Source: Arthrobacter sp. Leaf337 (GTDB lineage Bacteria; Actinomycetota; Actinomycetes; Actinomycetales; Micrococcaceae). From it: a stretch of DNA of 64,000 nt. Of this stretch, positions 7,546-15,576 are shown piece after piece (position 1 is the first letter of the stretch; every line of letters begins with the position of its first letter). The notes beneath the pieces are model-generated. The model made no database searches, was not told the origin of the DNA, and saw only the letters and a list, made by a program, of their open reading frames with translations. Both the position numbers and the translations under genes were made by a program. The stretch is from assembly GCF_001423745.1 (NCBI RefSeq), contig NZ_LMPC01000003.1, positions 62,001-126,000 on the forward strand. Direction: 5' to 3'.

Positions 7546-8394
7546 CTAGTCGGGGGAAAAGCCGTGCTCCAGGCTGACCGAACCGGGCAGCTCGTCGGAG
7601 GGGTTGCTGACATCCTTGAGCGAGATCTGCGTCAAGGAAAACTGGAAGGCCGGAACGTCGGCTGCCACGCCGGATCCGCCGTCGCCGCCCGTCCGAAGCA
7701 GCGAACCGGAGCCCGCCGGCGCCGTAGCCGGCGAGTCGGGAGCGGGTGTTGCGGGACGTTGAGGAGCGGGTGTTCCCGCTGTTACGACGACGGGGCTGTC
7801 GCCGTCGGACATTGCCGCCGGCCCGAATCCCCGGTCCAGCGTGACTGTCCGAACGGTCCGGGCCATGCCCGCAGAAGGTGCAGCGGCAAGCGACTCTGCG
7901 GCGTCGGCCGGTGCAGCTTCCTGCGGGACGGACTCTGCCGTGGACGGAAGGGCGGGAACGTCGACAAGCGCGGGGACGGCGTCGGCGACGTTGCCGGCAA
8001 CGGAACCCACCGGAGCCAGCACGGGCGCCGTGACATCAGCGACCAGGCCGGTGACCGGCGCCGTGATTCCGGCGACCGTTTCGGTGACAGGTGCGACGGC
8101 GCCGGAAGCGAGCTCCGTTACCGGCGCCACAACCGGTTCGGCGATGGCCTGAACCTGCGTCGCCAGCGGCGCAGCCACAGTGGCCACGGGTCCAGTCAGC
8201 GCGGCCAGGGGACCTTCATCAGCCGTGGCAGTGTCAGAGGTGCCGGTGTCAGAGGCAATGGTGTCCGTGACGGGCGGCAACAGGCTGGAAGCTTGAGCCG
8301 AGACGGCTCCGAAGATAAGCCAGGCAGCCGCGAGCAGTGTTGCCAGGACGAGGGACCGCACGGCGGAGGGAAGCCATGAGGCATTTTCGCGCAT
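7546..8394 (-). CDS. secreted Ala/Val/Pro-rich low-complexity protein
   Basis: A 282-residue exported protein. The N-terminus has a signal peptide (SLVLATLLAAAWLIFGAVSAQASS). Residues ~60-150 are irregular repeats of APVT/VAPV/ITAPVTG type, giving an amphipathic Ala-Val-Pro-Thr chain. A Pro/Ala/Gly linker follows, and then a short conserved-looking C-terminus with LDRGFGPA and LEHGFSPD, two related R/H-GF-P motifs. No catalytic domain is recognised. A strong RBS, GGGAGGTGAAGCA, precedes ATG 8394. It is 90 bp upstream of the repeat protein gene in the same direction, so the two may be expressed together. Confidence 0.72.
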   Translation of the reverse strand: MRENASWLPSAVRSLVLATLLAAAWLIFGAVSAQASSLLPPVTDTIASDTGTSDTATADEGPLAALTGPVATVAAPLATQVQAIAEPVVAPVTELASGAVAPVTETVAGITAPVTGLVADVTAPVLAPVGSVAGNVADAVPALVDVPALPSTAESVPQEAAPADAAESLAAAPSAGMARTVRTVTLDRGFGPAAMSDGDSPVVVTAGTPAPQRPATPAPDSPATAPAGSGSLLRTGGDGGSGVAADVPAFQFSLTQISLKDVSNPSDELPGSVSLEHGFSPD

Positions 8395-8792
8395 TGCTTC
8401 ACCTCCCGATCGTGGCCGTACGTCATCGATTACCGCAGGACTTACAAACCATTCGACGCCGCAAGGGCGGCGGATGGGTGGAGCTCGAAAATGGCCGGCC
8501 GGCGCCTCCGTCAGACCGGACTCTTGAAGCCTGCGGCCAGCTGGCGTGGTCTAGCCGCGCGGCGGTCCGGGCAGCACTCTCTCCGGAGGCATATGCGGAA
8601 AGGAGCGGATGCCGAGCACAGCGGCCTAAGCGGGCGAACGGGACGTACCGGGCCGGCGACCGTCAGGGCTGCCGGCCCGTTGGTCGCAGAAGCTTAGGGC
8701 CGGTCCGTGCGGCCTACCGAAATGTATCTTTTCGGCACGCCTAAATTAACGCTATCCTCGTCCTAACAGGACCCCGAAGGCGAGGAACAACG
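8395..8792. other. 398-bp divergent intergenic region
   Basis: It separates the secreted protein gene (minus) from mntH (plus). Apart from the MntR-like box at 8729-8746 and the mntH RBS (GAGGAA), I see no convincing gene or riboswitch. The overlapping plus-strand open frame 8337-8744 has no recognisable protein. Confidence 0.5.
8729..8746 (+). promoter_or_regulatory. MntR/DtxR-like operator
   Basis: TTTTCGGCACGCCTAAAT is a near-perfect palindrome (half-sites TTTTCGGC and ATTTAGGC in inverted orientation). It resembles actinobacterial DtxR/MntR boxes and lies 46 bp upstream of the mntH start, where a manganese- or iron-responsive repressor would act. The regulator gene is not in the window. 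Confidence 0.65.
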
Positions 8793-10043
8793 ATGACCAC
8801 CACAACTGCCCCGGCCCGCCCGGCCACGAACCGGCGCTGGTCGCGGCTGCTGCTGATGGGGCCGGCCTTTGTGGCCGCCATTGCGTATGTTGATCCGGGT
8901 AACGTCGCGGCAAATCTCACCGCCGGGGCGAACTACGGCTACCTGCTGGTCTGGGTGCTGGTGGCAGCGAATGCCATGGCGGTCCTGGTGCAGTACCAGT
9001 CGGCCAAGTTGGGTCTGGCGACAGGGCTCAGCCTCCCGGAAATTCTCGGCAAGCGCCTGGGCACCCGCCGGCGCCGGCTGTACTGGGTCCAGGCGGAGGT
9101 TGTCGCCGGGGCCACGGACATGGCAGAAGTCATCGGCGGGGCCGTGGCCCTGAACCTGCTCTTCGGGCTTCCCCTGCTGGCCGGCGGTCTCATCATCGGA
9201 CTCGCGTCCATGCTACTGCTGGCACTGCAGTCCGCCCGCGGCCAGAAATCCTTCGAATACGCGATCCTGATTTTGCTCGGTGTCATCGCCGTCGGATTCG
9301 TCTCCGGGCTATTCGTCAATCCCCCGGACGCTGGAGGTGCCCTGTCAGGTCTTGTGCCCCGTTTTGAGGGGACAGACACGGTCCTGCTCGCGGCTAGCAT
9401 GCTCGGCGCGACGGTGATGCCGCACGCGATCTACCTGCACTCGGCTCTGGCCCGGGACAGGCACGGCTTCTCCGAGGACCCTGCGGTACGAACCCGGCTG
9501 ATCCGTGCCACGCGTTTCGACGTGGCCGGGGCCCTGATGCTGGCCGGTGTCGTGAACATCGCGATGCTCCTGCTGGCCGCGTCCAGCCTGCGGGGCATCG
9601 AGGGAACAGACACCATTGCCGGCGCCCACGCCGCCGTGACGTCAGCACTCGGCCCCGTTATCGGCGTGGTGTTCGCGATCGGGCTGCTGGCCTCAGGTCT
9701 GGCATCCACCTCGGTGGGCTGCTACGCGGGGGCGACGATCATGGGCGGCCTGCTCAAGATCCGGGTGCCACTGCTGACCCGGCGGGTGATTACGCTGATA
9801 CCGGCTCTTATCATTCTCGGCGCGGGAATTGAGCCGACCCTGGCTCTGGTGCTGAGTCAGGTTCTGCTCAGCTTCGGGATACCGTTCGCCCTGATTCCGC
9901 TGATCCGGTTGACCGGAAAACGGGACGTCATGGGCATCCACACCGACTCCCTGGCGCTGAAACTCGCCGGGTGGACCAGTGCGACGCTGATCGTCGGCCT
10001 GAACTGTGTCCTGATCGTCCTGACGATCACCGGGCAGTCCTAA
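8793..10043 (+). CDS. mntH: NRAMP divalent metal (Mn2+/Fe2+) transporter
   Basis: A 416-residue, ~11-helix inner-membrane H+-coupled Mn2+/Fe2+ importer. The helix-1 metal motif is D34-P-G-N37 and the helix-6 motif A-T-V-M209-P-H211, so the Asp, Asn and Met ligands of the family are intact. Length is typical for bacterial MntH. RBS GAGGAA precedes ATG 8793, and the MntR-like palindrome at 8729-8746 implies repression by metal. It is monocistronic, convergent with the CDF gene ending at 10244. Confidence 0.95.
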   Translation: MTTTTAPARPATNRRWSRLLLMGPAFVAAIAYVDPGNVAANLTAGANYGYLLVWVLVAANAMAVLVQYQSAKLGLATGLSLPEILGKRLGTRRRRLYWVQAEVVAGATDMAEVIGGAVALNLLFGLPLLAGGLIIGLASMLLLALQSARGQKSFEYAILILLGVIAVGFVSGLFVNPPDAGGALSGLVPRFEGTDTVLLAASMLGATVMPHAIYLHSALARDRHGFSEDPAVRTRLIRATRFDVAGALMLAGVVNIAMLLLAASSLRGIEGTDTIAGAHAAVTSALGPVIGVVFAIGLLASGLASTSVGCYAGATIMGGLLKIRVPLLTRRVITLIPALIILGAGIEPTLALVLSQVLLSFGIPFALIPLIRLTGKRDVMGIHTDSLALKLAGWTSATLIVGLNCVLIVLTITGQS

Positions 10044-10243
10044 CCAGGCACCATACCCGCCTGTCCGGTTTCTGTCAGCGCTGCACGTGGCAGGGCACGA
10101 CCCACAGGGCGTCCGCTGCGTGCACACCCAGGGAGATTAGTGCGGCATGCTTTCCTGGTCGCGGTGGGCAGCGGGTTCGATCTGGAAGGTCAGGGAGCGG
10201 GGAATGATCACGCGCCGATCAGCAGGGACACGACGGCCATGGG

Positions 10244-11077
10244 TCAGTCCTCCCGGCGGGTGTTCAGCGTCAGGGCCTGCGGCCGGTTCTCTGATTCACA
10301 CCCGGCACAGCAGCCCGGCTGGGATGCAGCATCGTCGCGACCGTCCCGGGCTTCTACCGAATGCGCTTGTACCTCAGGTGGATTTTCTGCCGATGCAGGC
10401 GGCGGTGCGCAACAGTCGTCCGTGTCGGTGCCGTGGGCAGCGGCGGCGTTCGGGACGGTGCAGCAGACATCGCCGCGCCAGGCGCTGATGCCTTCCCGGA
10501 TGGCGATACCCGCGATCACCAGTGCGGCGCCGGCGTCCGCCCACCACCAGCCCAGCGTGCTGTTCAGGACCAGGCCGACGAGCAGCACCGCGGACAGATA
10601 TGTACAAAGCAATGTCTGCTTAGAGTCAGCGACCGCCGTCTTGGATCCAAGTTCCCGGCCCGCGCGGCGCTGGGCCCAGGAAAGGACCGGCATCACGGCC
10701 AGGCTCAGGGCCGCAATCACGATACCGGGCGTGGAGTGCTGGGCCTCTCCCCCTCCGGTGAGGGATCTGACCGCGTCGAGGGTGACGAATGCCGCGAGGG
10801 CGAAGAAGGACACAGCGATGATCCGCAGCGTCAGATGCTCGCGCCGTTCCGGGTCCTTGGCTGAAAACTGCCAGGACAACGCCAGCGCGGACGCGACCTC
10901 GATCACCGAATCCAGTCCGAAGCCGATCAGGGCTGAGGAGTCCGCTACGCCGCCGGCCCAGAGGGCCACCACCGCCTCGACGAGGTTGTAGGTAATTGTC
11001 GCTGCCGCGAATAGTCGGATCCTGAGGCTGAGTACCGCACGGCGTTCCGGGGTTGGAGTGTGTAGCAGAGTCGTCAT
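10244..11077 (-). CDS. CDF-family cation efflux transporter with Cys-rich tail
   Basis: A 277-residue cation diffusion facilitator-like exporter with about six membrane helices; GFGLDSVIEVASA is the helix-2 motif. Instead of a normal cytosolic CDF domain, the last ~75 residues are a hydrophilic tail with seven Cys in clusters (GDVCC, DDCC, GCCAGC) plus His and acidic residues, suited to soft metals. The ATG overlaps the stop of the ArsR gene as ATGA (11074-11077), so translation is coupled to the repressor. The substrate is most likely Cd2+, Pb2+ or Zn2+ given the CmtR-like partner. Confidence 0.85.
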   Translation of the reverse strand: MTTLLHTPTPERRAVLSLRIRLFAAATITYNLVEAVVALWAGGVADSSALIGFGLDSVIEVASALALSWQFSAKDPERREHLTLRIIAVSFFALAAFVTLDAVRSLTGGGEAQHSTPGIVIAALSLAVMPVLSWAQRRAGRELGSKTAVADSKQTLLCTYLSAVLLVGLVLNSTLGWWWADAGAALVIAGIAIREGISAWRGDVCCTVPNAAAAHGTDTDDCCAPPPASAENPPEVQAHSVEARDGRDDAASQPGCCAGCESENRPQALTLNTRRED

Positions 11078-11400
11078 GCGAAGCATTCCCCGTCCGGAGC
11101 GCAGCAATCGGGATCCACCGCGAGGACGACACCGATCAGGTCCCTGATCGCGTGACCCAGCCGGGCGTCAGCGAGTTCGTACCGACTGCGACGACCGTCC
11201 GGGACAGCGACCACGAGGCCGCAGCCGCGCAGACAGGTCAGATGGTTGGACATGCTTTGCCGGGACACCCCCAGGGAGTCGGCCAGATCCGAAGGATAGG
11301 ACGGGGCGCCTGAGAGGGCCAGGAGGACCCGGGCGCGGGTAGGGTCCGAGACCGCGTAGCCGAACCGGGCCAGCACGGGAGCCTGGGCGAGCGTTTCCAT
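11074..11400 (-). CDS. ArsR/SmtB metal repressor, CmtR type
   Basis: A 108-residue winged-helix repressor. The recognition helix contains SNHLTC56LRGC60GLVVAV, and the C-terminus has DPDC99C100. These correspond to the Cys57, Cys61 and Cys102 ligands of Mycobacterium tuberculosis CmtR, a Cd2+/Pb2+ sensor, and overall sequence is close to CmtR. ATG 11400 is preferred to 11415 because the latter lies inside the palindrome at 11410-11427, the likely operator. It shares an ATGA overlap with the downstream CDF exporter. Metal binding should release DNA and induce both genes. Confidence 0.9.
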   Translation of the reverse strand: METLAQAPVLARFGYAVSDPTRARVLLALSGAPSYPSDLADSLGVSRQSMSNHLTCLRGCGLVVAVPDGRRSRYELADARLGHAIRDLIGVVLAVDPDCCAPDGECFA

Positions 11401-11409
11401 ACGACCAAA

Positions 11410-11427
11410 GTACATCCAGGGATGTAT
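11410..11427 (-). promoter_or_regulatory. probable CmtR-like operator
   Basis: GTACATCC AG GGATGTAT is an 8-bp inverted repeat with one mismatch, 10 bp upstream of the repressor start, an appropriate place for autoregulation. A further ACACAAACGTGTAT element follows at about 11430-11443. Confidence 0.6.
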
Positions 11428-11503
11428 TCACACAAACGTGTATTAGGAACGGGACACTTCTTTCCTCAGCCCATTTTCAAGGGAGGGGTTGCGGCCCTAT
11501 GGG

Positions 11504-12190
11504 CTAACAACCATGTTCCGAGATCAGGTTCCGGCTGAGTGCGCGAACCTCATCCAGTTCGGCCGAGAGGCCTGCCAGCACAATGGTTGCATCGGCAGTC
11601 TGCGAAGCTGAGTGATCGTCCGCGAGCCCGTCGGCACGCAGGTTGATCAGTGACTCAACCATCCGGAACGCGAGCTCACCGAGGGGCGCGCTGCCGGCAC
11701 CGCCGGGTGCCGGGACCAGTTCCACGACCCTCTGGCCCAGGTCCCGGTACAGCTGCCGCAGCTCGCGCCTGTCCGCCATGAACGGCTCGAAACGCTCGGC
11801 GCGTGCTTCCGGCAGGTGGTACAGGACGCCGAGGTTCCATCGCGCACTGCACAGCAAACCACCGTCATAGAGCGCCACCGAATGGAGAGCCGCGGCCGCC
11901 GCCACTGCGCCGGCCGGCCGCGGAGCCGCGCAGACAGCCCTCGCGAAGTCCAAGCCACCGGCCACGGTCCCTTTCAGCAACTCGCCGAGGATGTCATCCT
12001 TCGTGCCGAAGTGATGGTAGAGCGACGACTGGCGCATGCCCACCGCATCGGCGATCGCCCGCGTGGACGTGTTCGCGAAGCCTTGGCTCGTGAAGAGTTC
12101 GGCGGCCGCATCGAGGATTTCGTCCCGGGCGGTGGCCCCCGGGCGCACTGGCTGCTGCTTGCGGGGTCGTCCCGGTCCGGCTGAAGTCAC
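11504..12190 (-). CDS. TetR family regulator, divergent from the guanidine/urea operon
   Basis: A 228-residue TetR repressor. The HTH spans about 22-68 (ARDEILDAAAELFTSQGF, then TSTRAIADAVGMRQSSLYHHF). The C-terminal ligand domain is Ala-rich and helical with no assigned effector. It is divergent from the permease at 12422, with a 231-bp shared promoter region. Together with the absence of a recognisable ykkC riboswitch there, this suggests it is the local regulator, possibly responding to a pathway nitrogen compound. The effector is inference. Confidence 0.85.
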   Translation of the reverse strand: MTSAGPGRPRKQQPVRPGATARDEILDAAAELFTSQGFANTSTRAIADAVGMRQSSLYHHFGTKDDILGELLKGTVAGGLDFARAVCAAPRPAGAVAAAAALHSVALYDGGLLCSARWNLGVLYHLPEARAERFEPFMADRRELRQLYRDLGQRVVELVPAPGGAGSAPLGELAFRMVESLINLRADGLADDHSASQTADATIVLAGLSAELDEVRALSRNLISEHGC

Positions 12191-12421
12191 CCCACATTCT
12201 TACACCGCCTGCGAGTGCTGAATGCGCCGCCCCAGCAGGTCCGGGTGCTGGTGAGTTTTTGTTCACAGAACTGAAACACCTCGAAATCCAGCTTTTACAC
12301 GGGTGAAACGGAACCGGGACACGGCACTGGAAAACTATCAAGTGACCGGTATTTCGGGAGGGGCCATCCAGCGGCTACCCAGATGTGGTCACCAGCCCCC
12401 GTTCCAGACACGGAGAAACCG
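12191..12421. promoter_or_regulatory. divergent promoter region of TetR gene and permease operon
   Basis: A 231-bp gap, moderately AT-rich around 12240-12350. It contains an imperfect repeat CACTGG (12323-12328) with CAAGTG (12337-12342), a weak operator candidate. No guanidine-I (ykkC) motif was recognised. Confidence 0.35.
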
Positions 12422-13933
12422 ATGACTTCCACCATTTCGACGGCGTCCGCCCACGCAGACGATGCAGACCTGACCTCGCTCGGCTATCAGCCGTCACTGC
12501 ACCGCAAACTTGGCCGCTACGCCTCCTTTGCCGCAGGATTCTCGTTCGTTTCCATCCTGACTACTATCTTCCAGCTCTTTGCGTTCGGATATTCCTTTGC
12601 CGGACCGGCGTTCTTCTGGACCTGGCCGGTGGTACTTATCGGCCAACTGCTCGTTGCCCTGAATTTCGCTGAACTCGCCGCCCGCTACCCCCTCTCCGGC
12701 GCTGTTTACCAGTGGGCCCGCCGCATGGGCGGCGAAGTGGTGGGCTGGTTCGCCGGCTGGTTCATGGCCATCGCCCAGGTCGTCACTGCGGCCGCCGCCG
12801 CCATCGCGCTCCAAGTGGTCCTCCCGCAGCTGTGGGACGGCTTCCAGGTGGTGGGCGGTGACCCCGCGCTGGCCACCGTCACCGGCGCCGCCAACGCGGT
12901 AGTCCTCGGCGCTGCACTCCTGGTGGTCACGACAGTGATCAACTGCCTGGGCGTCAAGCTCATGTCCCACGTCAACTCCATCGGCGTGACGTGCGAAATC
13001 GTTGGTGTGGCCGCCGTCATCCTCGCCCTGATTTCCGCCGCCCAGCGCGGACCCGACGTAGTGGCGGACGTCAGCGTGGTGGCCGGCTCGGACCTCGGTG
13101 CCGTAGGCGCGTTCCTCGTCTCCGGCCTCATGGCCGCCTACGTCATGGTCGGTTTCAACTCCGCCGGGGAGCTCTCGGAAGAGACGAAGAACCCGCGGAA
13201 GACAGCACCCCGCACCATCCTTTCGGCCCTGATCATCTCCGGTATCGGCGGCGGCCTCATGATCATTACCGCACTCATGGCCGCACCCAGCCTCGACGAC
13301 GGGCGCCTCGCTACCGAGGGCCTGCCCTACGTACTGACCGCCGTCCTGGGAACCTTCTGGGGCAAGGTCCTTTTGGTGGACGTCGCCGTCGCGATCTTCG
13401 TCTGCACATTGGCCATCCAGACGGCGGGATCCCGCCTGGTGTTCTCGATGGCCCGCGACGGCAAACTCCCCGCCTCGGCGCTGCTCTCCTCCGTCCACCC
13501 GGAACGCGGCACCCCGATGTGGCCGTCCATCGCCATCGGCGGACTCGCCGTCGGAGTCCTTGCCATCAACATCGGCAACGCCGCCCTCTTCACCACGCTC
13601 TGCAGCGTCTGCATCGTCATGGTGTACCTCGCATACCTCCTGGTCACTGTTCCACAACTGCTCAGCCGGCTGCGCGGAGACTGGGACCGGGTGGGCCAGA
13701 CCATGCCGGCCGGGCTGTTCTCGCTGGGACGCTGGGGGCTTCCCGTCAACATCCTGGCCGTCCTCTACGGCGCCGTGATGGTGGTAAACCTCGCCTGGCC
13801 GCGCCCCGAGGTCTACGACCCCAGCGGCGAAAACGGACTCCTGCTGTTCTCCGCACCGCTCATGGTGGGGGCCGTGCTGCTCCTGGGGATCTGGGTGCGC
13901 AGCCGCAAGACCTCCGACGTGCCCGCAGCGTAG
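12422..13933 (+). CDS. APC-superfamily permease of the urea/guanidine operon
   Basis: A 503-residue amino acid/polyamine/organocation permease with about 12 membrane helices, of the type often annotated 'urea carboxylase-related amino acid permease'. FNSAGELSEETKNPRKTAP is the conserved loop after helix 6 in this group. ATG 12422 is chosen over the open-frame start at 12383 because the upstream residues are not family-like. It is first in an operon with two DUF1989 proteins, the carboxylase and allophanate hydrolase, so it probably imports their substrate, plausibly guanidinium or a related cation. Confidence 0.85.
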   Translation: MTSTISTASAHADDADLTSLGYQPSLHRKLGRYASFAAGFSFVSILTTIFQLFAFGYSFAGPAFFWTWPVVLIGQLLVALNFAELAARYPLSGAVYQWARRMGGEVVGWFAGWFMAIAQVVTAAAAAIALQVVLPQLWDGFQVVGGDPALATVTGAANAVVLGAALLVVTTVINCLGVKLMSHVNSIGVTCEIVGVAAVILALISAAQRGPDVVADVSVVAGSDLGAVGAFLVSGLMAAYVMVGFNSAGELSEETKNPRKTAPRTILSALIISGIGGGLMIITALMAAPSLDDGRLATEGLPYVLTAVLGTFWGKVLLVDVAVAIFVCTLAIQTAGSRLVFSMARDGKLPASALLSSVHPERGTPMWPSIAIGGLAVGVLAINIGNAALFTTLCSVCIVMVYLAYLLVTVPQLLSRLRGDWDRVGQTMPAGLFSLGRWGLPVNILAVLYGAVMVVNLAWPRPEVYDPSGENGLLLFSAPLMVGAVLLLGIWVRSRKTSDVPAA

Positions 13934-13987
13934 GCACCCGCGACTGATGACCATCACCACAGCCAACACCGCCAAGGAATGACTGAC

Positions 13988-14890
13988 ATGACACAGACCC
14001 TCGAATCCGCACAGCCCGCCACCCGGACCGACACCGCCGGAACCGCCACCACAGCGGGTGCGCGCGACCATGCCCGCGCCCAGCACGGACGGACCGCGGC
14101 CACCATGATCCATGTGCCCGCGAGCGCAGCACCCGAACGCCTGACCGCCGGACTGCCGGCGGGAGCCGCCGCCTCGCTCACCTGGGCAGAATCGCTCGCG
14201 TTCGGGCGCTACACCCACCTGGAACTGGCCCGCGGGACCAGGATCCGGCTCACCGACACCGACGGCGACGCCTGCGTCCATGCCGTGCTGTTCCGGGCCG
14301 GTGCGAGCTACGAGCGGATCAACGTCGCGGACACCGTAAAGGTCCCGTGGCAGGCCTACCTTGGTCCGGGGCATCCGCTGCTCTCCGACGCCGGCCGGCT
14401 GATGGCCACCCTCGTAACCGACTCCTCCGGCCGGCACGACGCCCTGACCGGAACCACCAGCCTTGCAGGCAACCAGGCAAAATACGGTGCAGGCTCCGCG
14501 CACAGCGCCTCACCCGCAGGCCGTGAACTGCTCACCCTCGGCGCCCTCAAGCACGGCATCAGCCAGCGGGAAGTGCCGCCGTCGATTTCCTTCTTCAAGG
14601 GCACCGCCGTGGACGCGGACGGCACCCTCCGGTTCACCGGCAGCGCCGGTGCCGGCGCCGCCGTCGAACTTCTCCTCCACATGGACGCGGTGCTGGTGCT
14701 GGCCAATACGGCCCACCCGCTGGACCCGCGACCGGACTTTGCCGGAAGCACCGTGGACATCGTCGCGTGGCGGGCGCCCGAGGACCTTGCAGCCCTTGCC
14801 GCCGGAAACCTGGGATTCACGCCCGGCCCCGAACACCTGCTTGCCCTCCAGAACACCGAACACGACTTCACCGCAAGGACTTCCGCATGA
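13988..14890 (+). CDS. DUF1989 protein 1 (UAAP1; probable carboxyguanidine deiminase subunit)
   Basis: A 300-residue member of the 'urea carboxylase-associated protein 1' family (DUF1989). It carries the family core (GRYTHLELARGTRIRLTDTD, GDACVHAVLF, SYERINVADTVKVPWQAYLG). Published work on these pairs identifies them as two subunits of carboxyguanidine deiminase, which converts carboxyguanidine to allophanate and ammonia; that is applied here by family membership. ATG 13988 has AAGGA at 9-bp spacing, whereas for ATG 13979 the same AAGGA abuts the codon. Its stop overlaps the next ATG. Confidence 0.85.
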   Translation: MTQTLESAQPATRTDTAGTATTAGARDHARAQHGRTAATMIHVPASAAPERLTAGLPAGAAASLTWAESLAFGRYTHLELARGTRIRLTDTDGDACVHAVLFRAGASYERINVADTVKVPWQAYLGPGHPLLSDAGRLMATLVTDSSGRHDALTGTTSLAGNQAKYGAGSAHSASPAGRELLTLGALKHGISQREVPPSISFFKGTAVDADGTLRFTGSAGAGAAVELLLHMDAVLVLANTAHPLDPRPDFAGSTVDIVAWRAPEDLAALAAGNLGFTPGPEHLLALQNTEHDFTARTSA

Positions 14891-15576
14891 ACACCAGCAC
14901 ACTGACCGTCCAGCCGCAGGCAACCCAGCCGGACCCCGCTACTGCCGCCCTGGTCCCGGGGCTCGTCGTCCTGGACGAATATGTCGAAGCCCGCGGTCCG
15001 TGGTCCGCCGTGGTGGAAGCCGGGGACGTCCTCACCATCGTGGACCTTGAGGGCAACCAGGCCGTGGACTGCCTCCTCTACGCAGACGGAGATACCGCCG
15101 CCCGGTACTCCGCCGCCGCAACCATCGCCGCGCAGGGCTCCATCTTCCTCACTACCGGATCCGTGCTCAGGGCTGACAGCGGCGAACCGCTCATGACCGT
15201 CGTGGCCGATGAAGTGGGTGTCCACGACACCATCGGCGGCGCCTGCTCGCAGGAATCCAACACGCTGCGCTACGGCCAGCACACCCACGAACAGCACGCC
15301 TGCGTGGAAAACTTCCTCATCGAAGGCTCTAAATGGGGCCTCGGCAAGCCGGACCTGGTCTCCAACATCAACTGGTTCATGAATGTACCCGTGGACCCGG
15401 ACGGTGCCCTCGGCATCGTGGACGGGCTCTCCGCCCCCGGCAAACGCGTGGCACTCCGCGCCGAGGCCGACACCCTGGTCCTGGTCTCCAACTGCCCCCA
15501 GATCAACAACCCCTGCAACGGCTTCAACCCCACGCCCGTGCGCATGATCGTCACCCGCCCGGAGGTCTCCCGATGA
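14887..15576 (+). CDS. DUF1989 protein 2 (UAAP2; probable carboxyguanidine deiminase subunit)
   Basis: A 229-residue DUF1989 partner of the preceding gene, sharing an ATGA overlap with it and with the carboxylase downstream. Visible motifs are NQAVDCLLYADGDTAARYS, GGACSQESN, EQHACVENFL and NINWFMNVPVDPDG; the conserved Cys and His residues in GACS and HAC are likely metal ligands (inference). It is assigned with its partner to the deimination step between carboxylation and allophanate hydrolysis. Confidence 0.85.
   Translation: MNTSTLTVQPQATQPDPATAALVPGLVVLDEYVEARGPWSAVVEAGDVLTIVDLEGNQAVDCLLYADGDTAARYSAAATIAAQGSIFLTTGSVLRADSGEPLMTVVADEVGVHDTIGGACSQESNTLRYGQHTHEQHACVENFLIEGSKWGLGKPDLVSNINWFMNVPVDPDGALGIVDGLSAPGKRVALRAEADTLVLVSNCPQINNPCNGFNPTPVRMIVTRPEVSR

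Noticed and set aside
8395..8792. c-di-AMP (ydaO/yuaA) or metal riboswitch in the leader of the secreted protein or mntH
   Set aside because: None of the conserved blocks of these classes was visible on either strand.
10208..10243. Remnant gene after the CDF exporter (short frame MAVVSLLIGA on the minus strand)
   Set aside because: Only ten residues before a stop; too little to call a fragment.
10147..10488. Small plus-strand gene downstream of mntH (113 codons, GGGAG upstream)
   Set aside because: It runs antisense into the CDF gene, and the product is Arg-rich with no family resemblance.
12191..12421. Guanidine-I (ykkC) riboswitch upstream of the permease operon
   Set aside because: ACACGGC occurs near 12320, but the rest of the conserved core (such as GGACTGGTCCGAGAG) is missing. 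A covariance-model search would settle it.
12494..14503. Very long minus-strand open frame (669 codons) under the permease
   Set aside because: It is antisense to a clear permease and DUF1989 gene, has repetitive Gly/His/Arg/Asp composition typical of high-GC shadow frames, and shows no domain.
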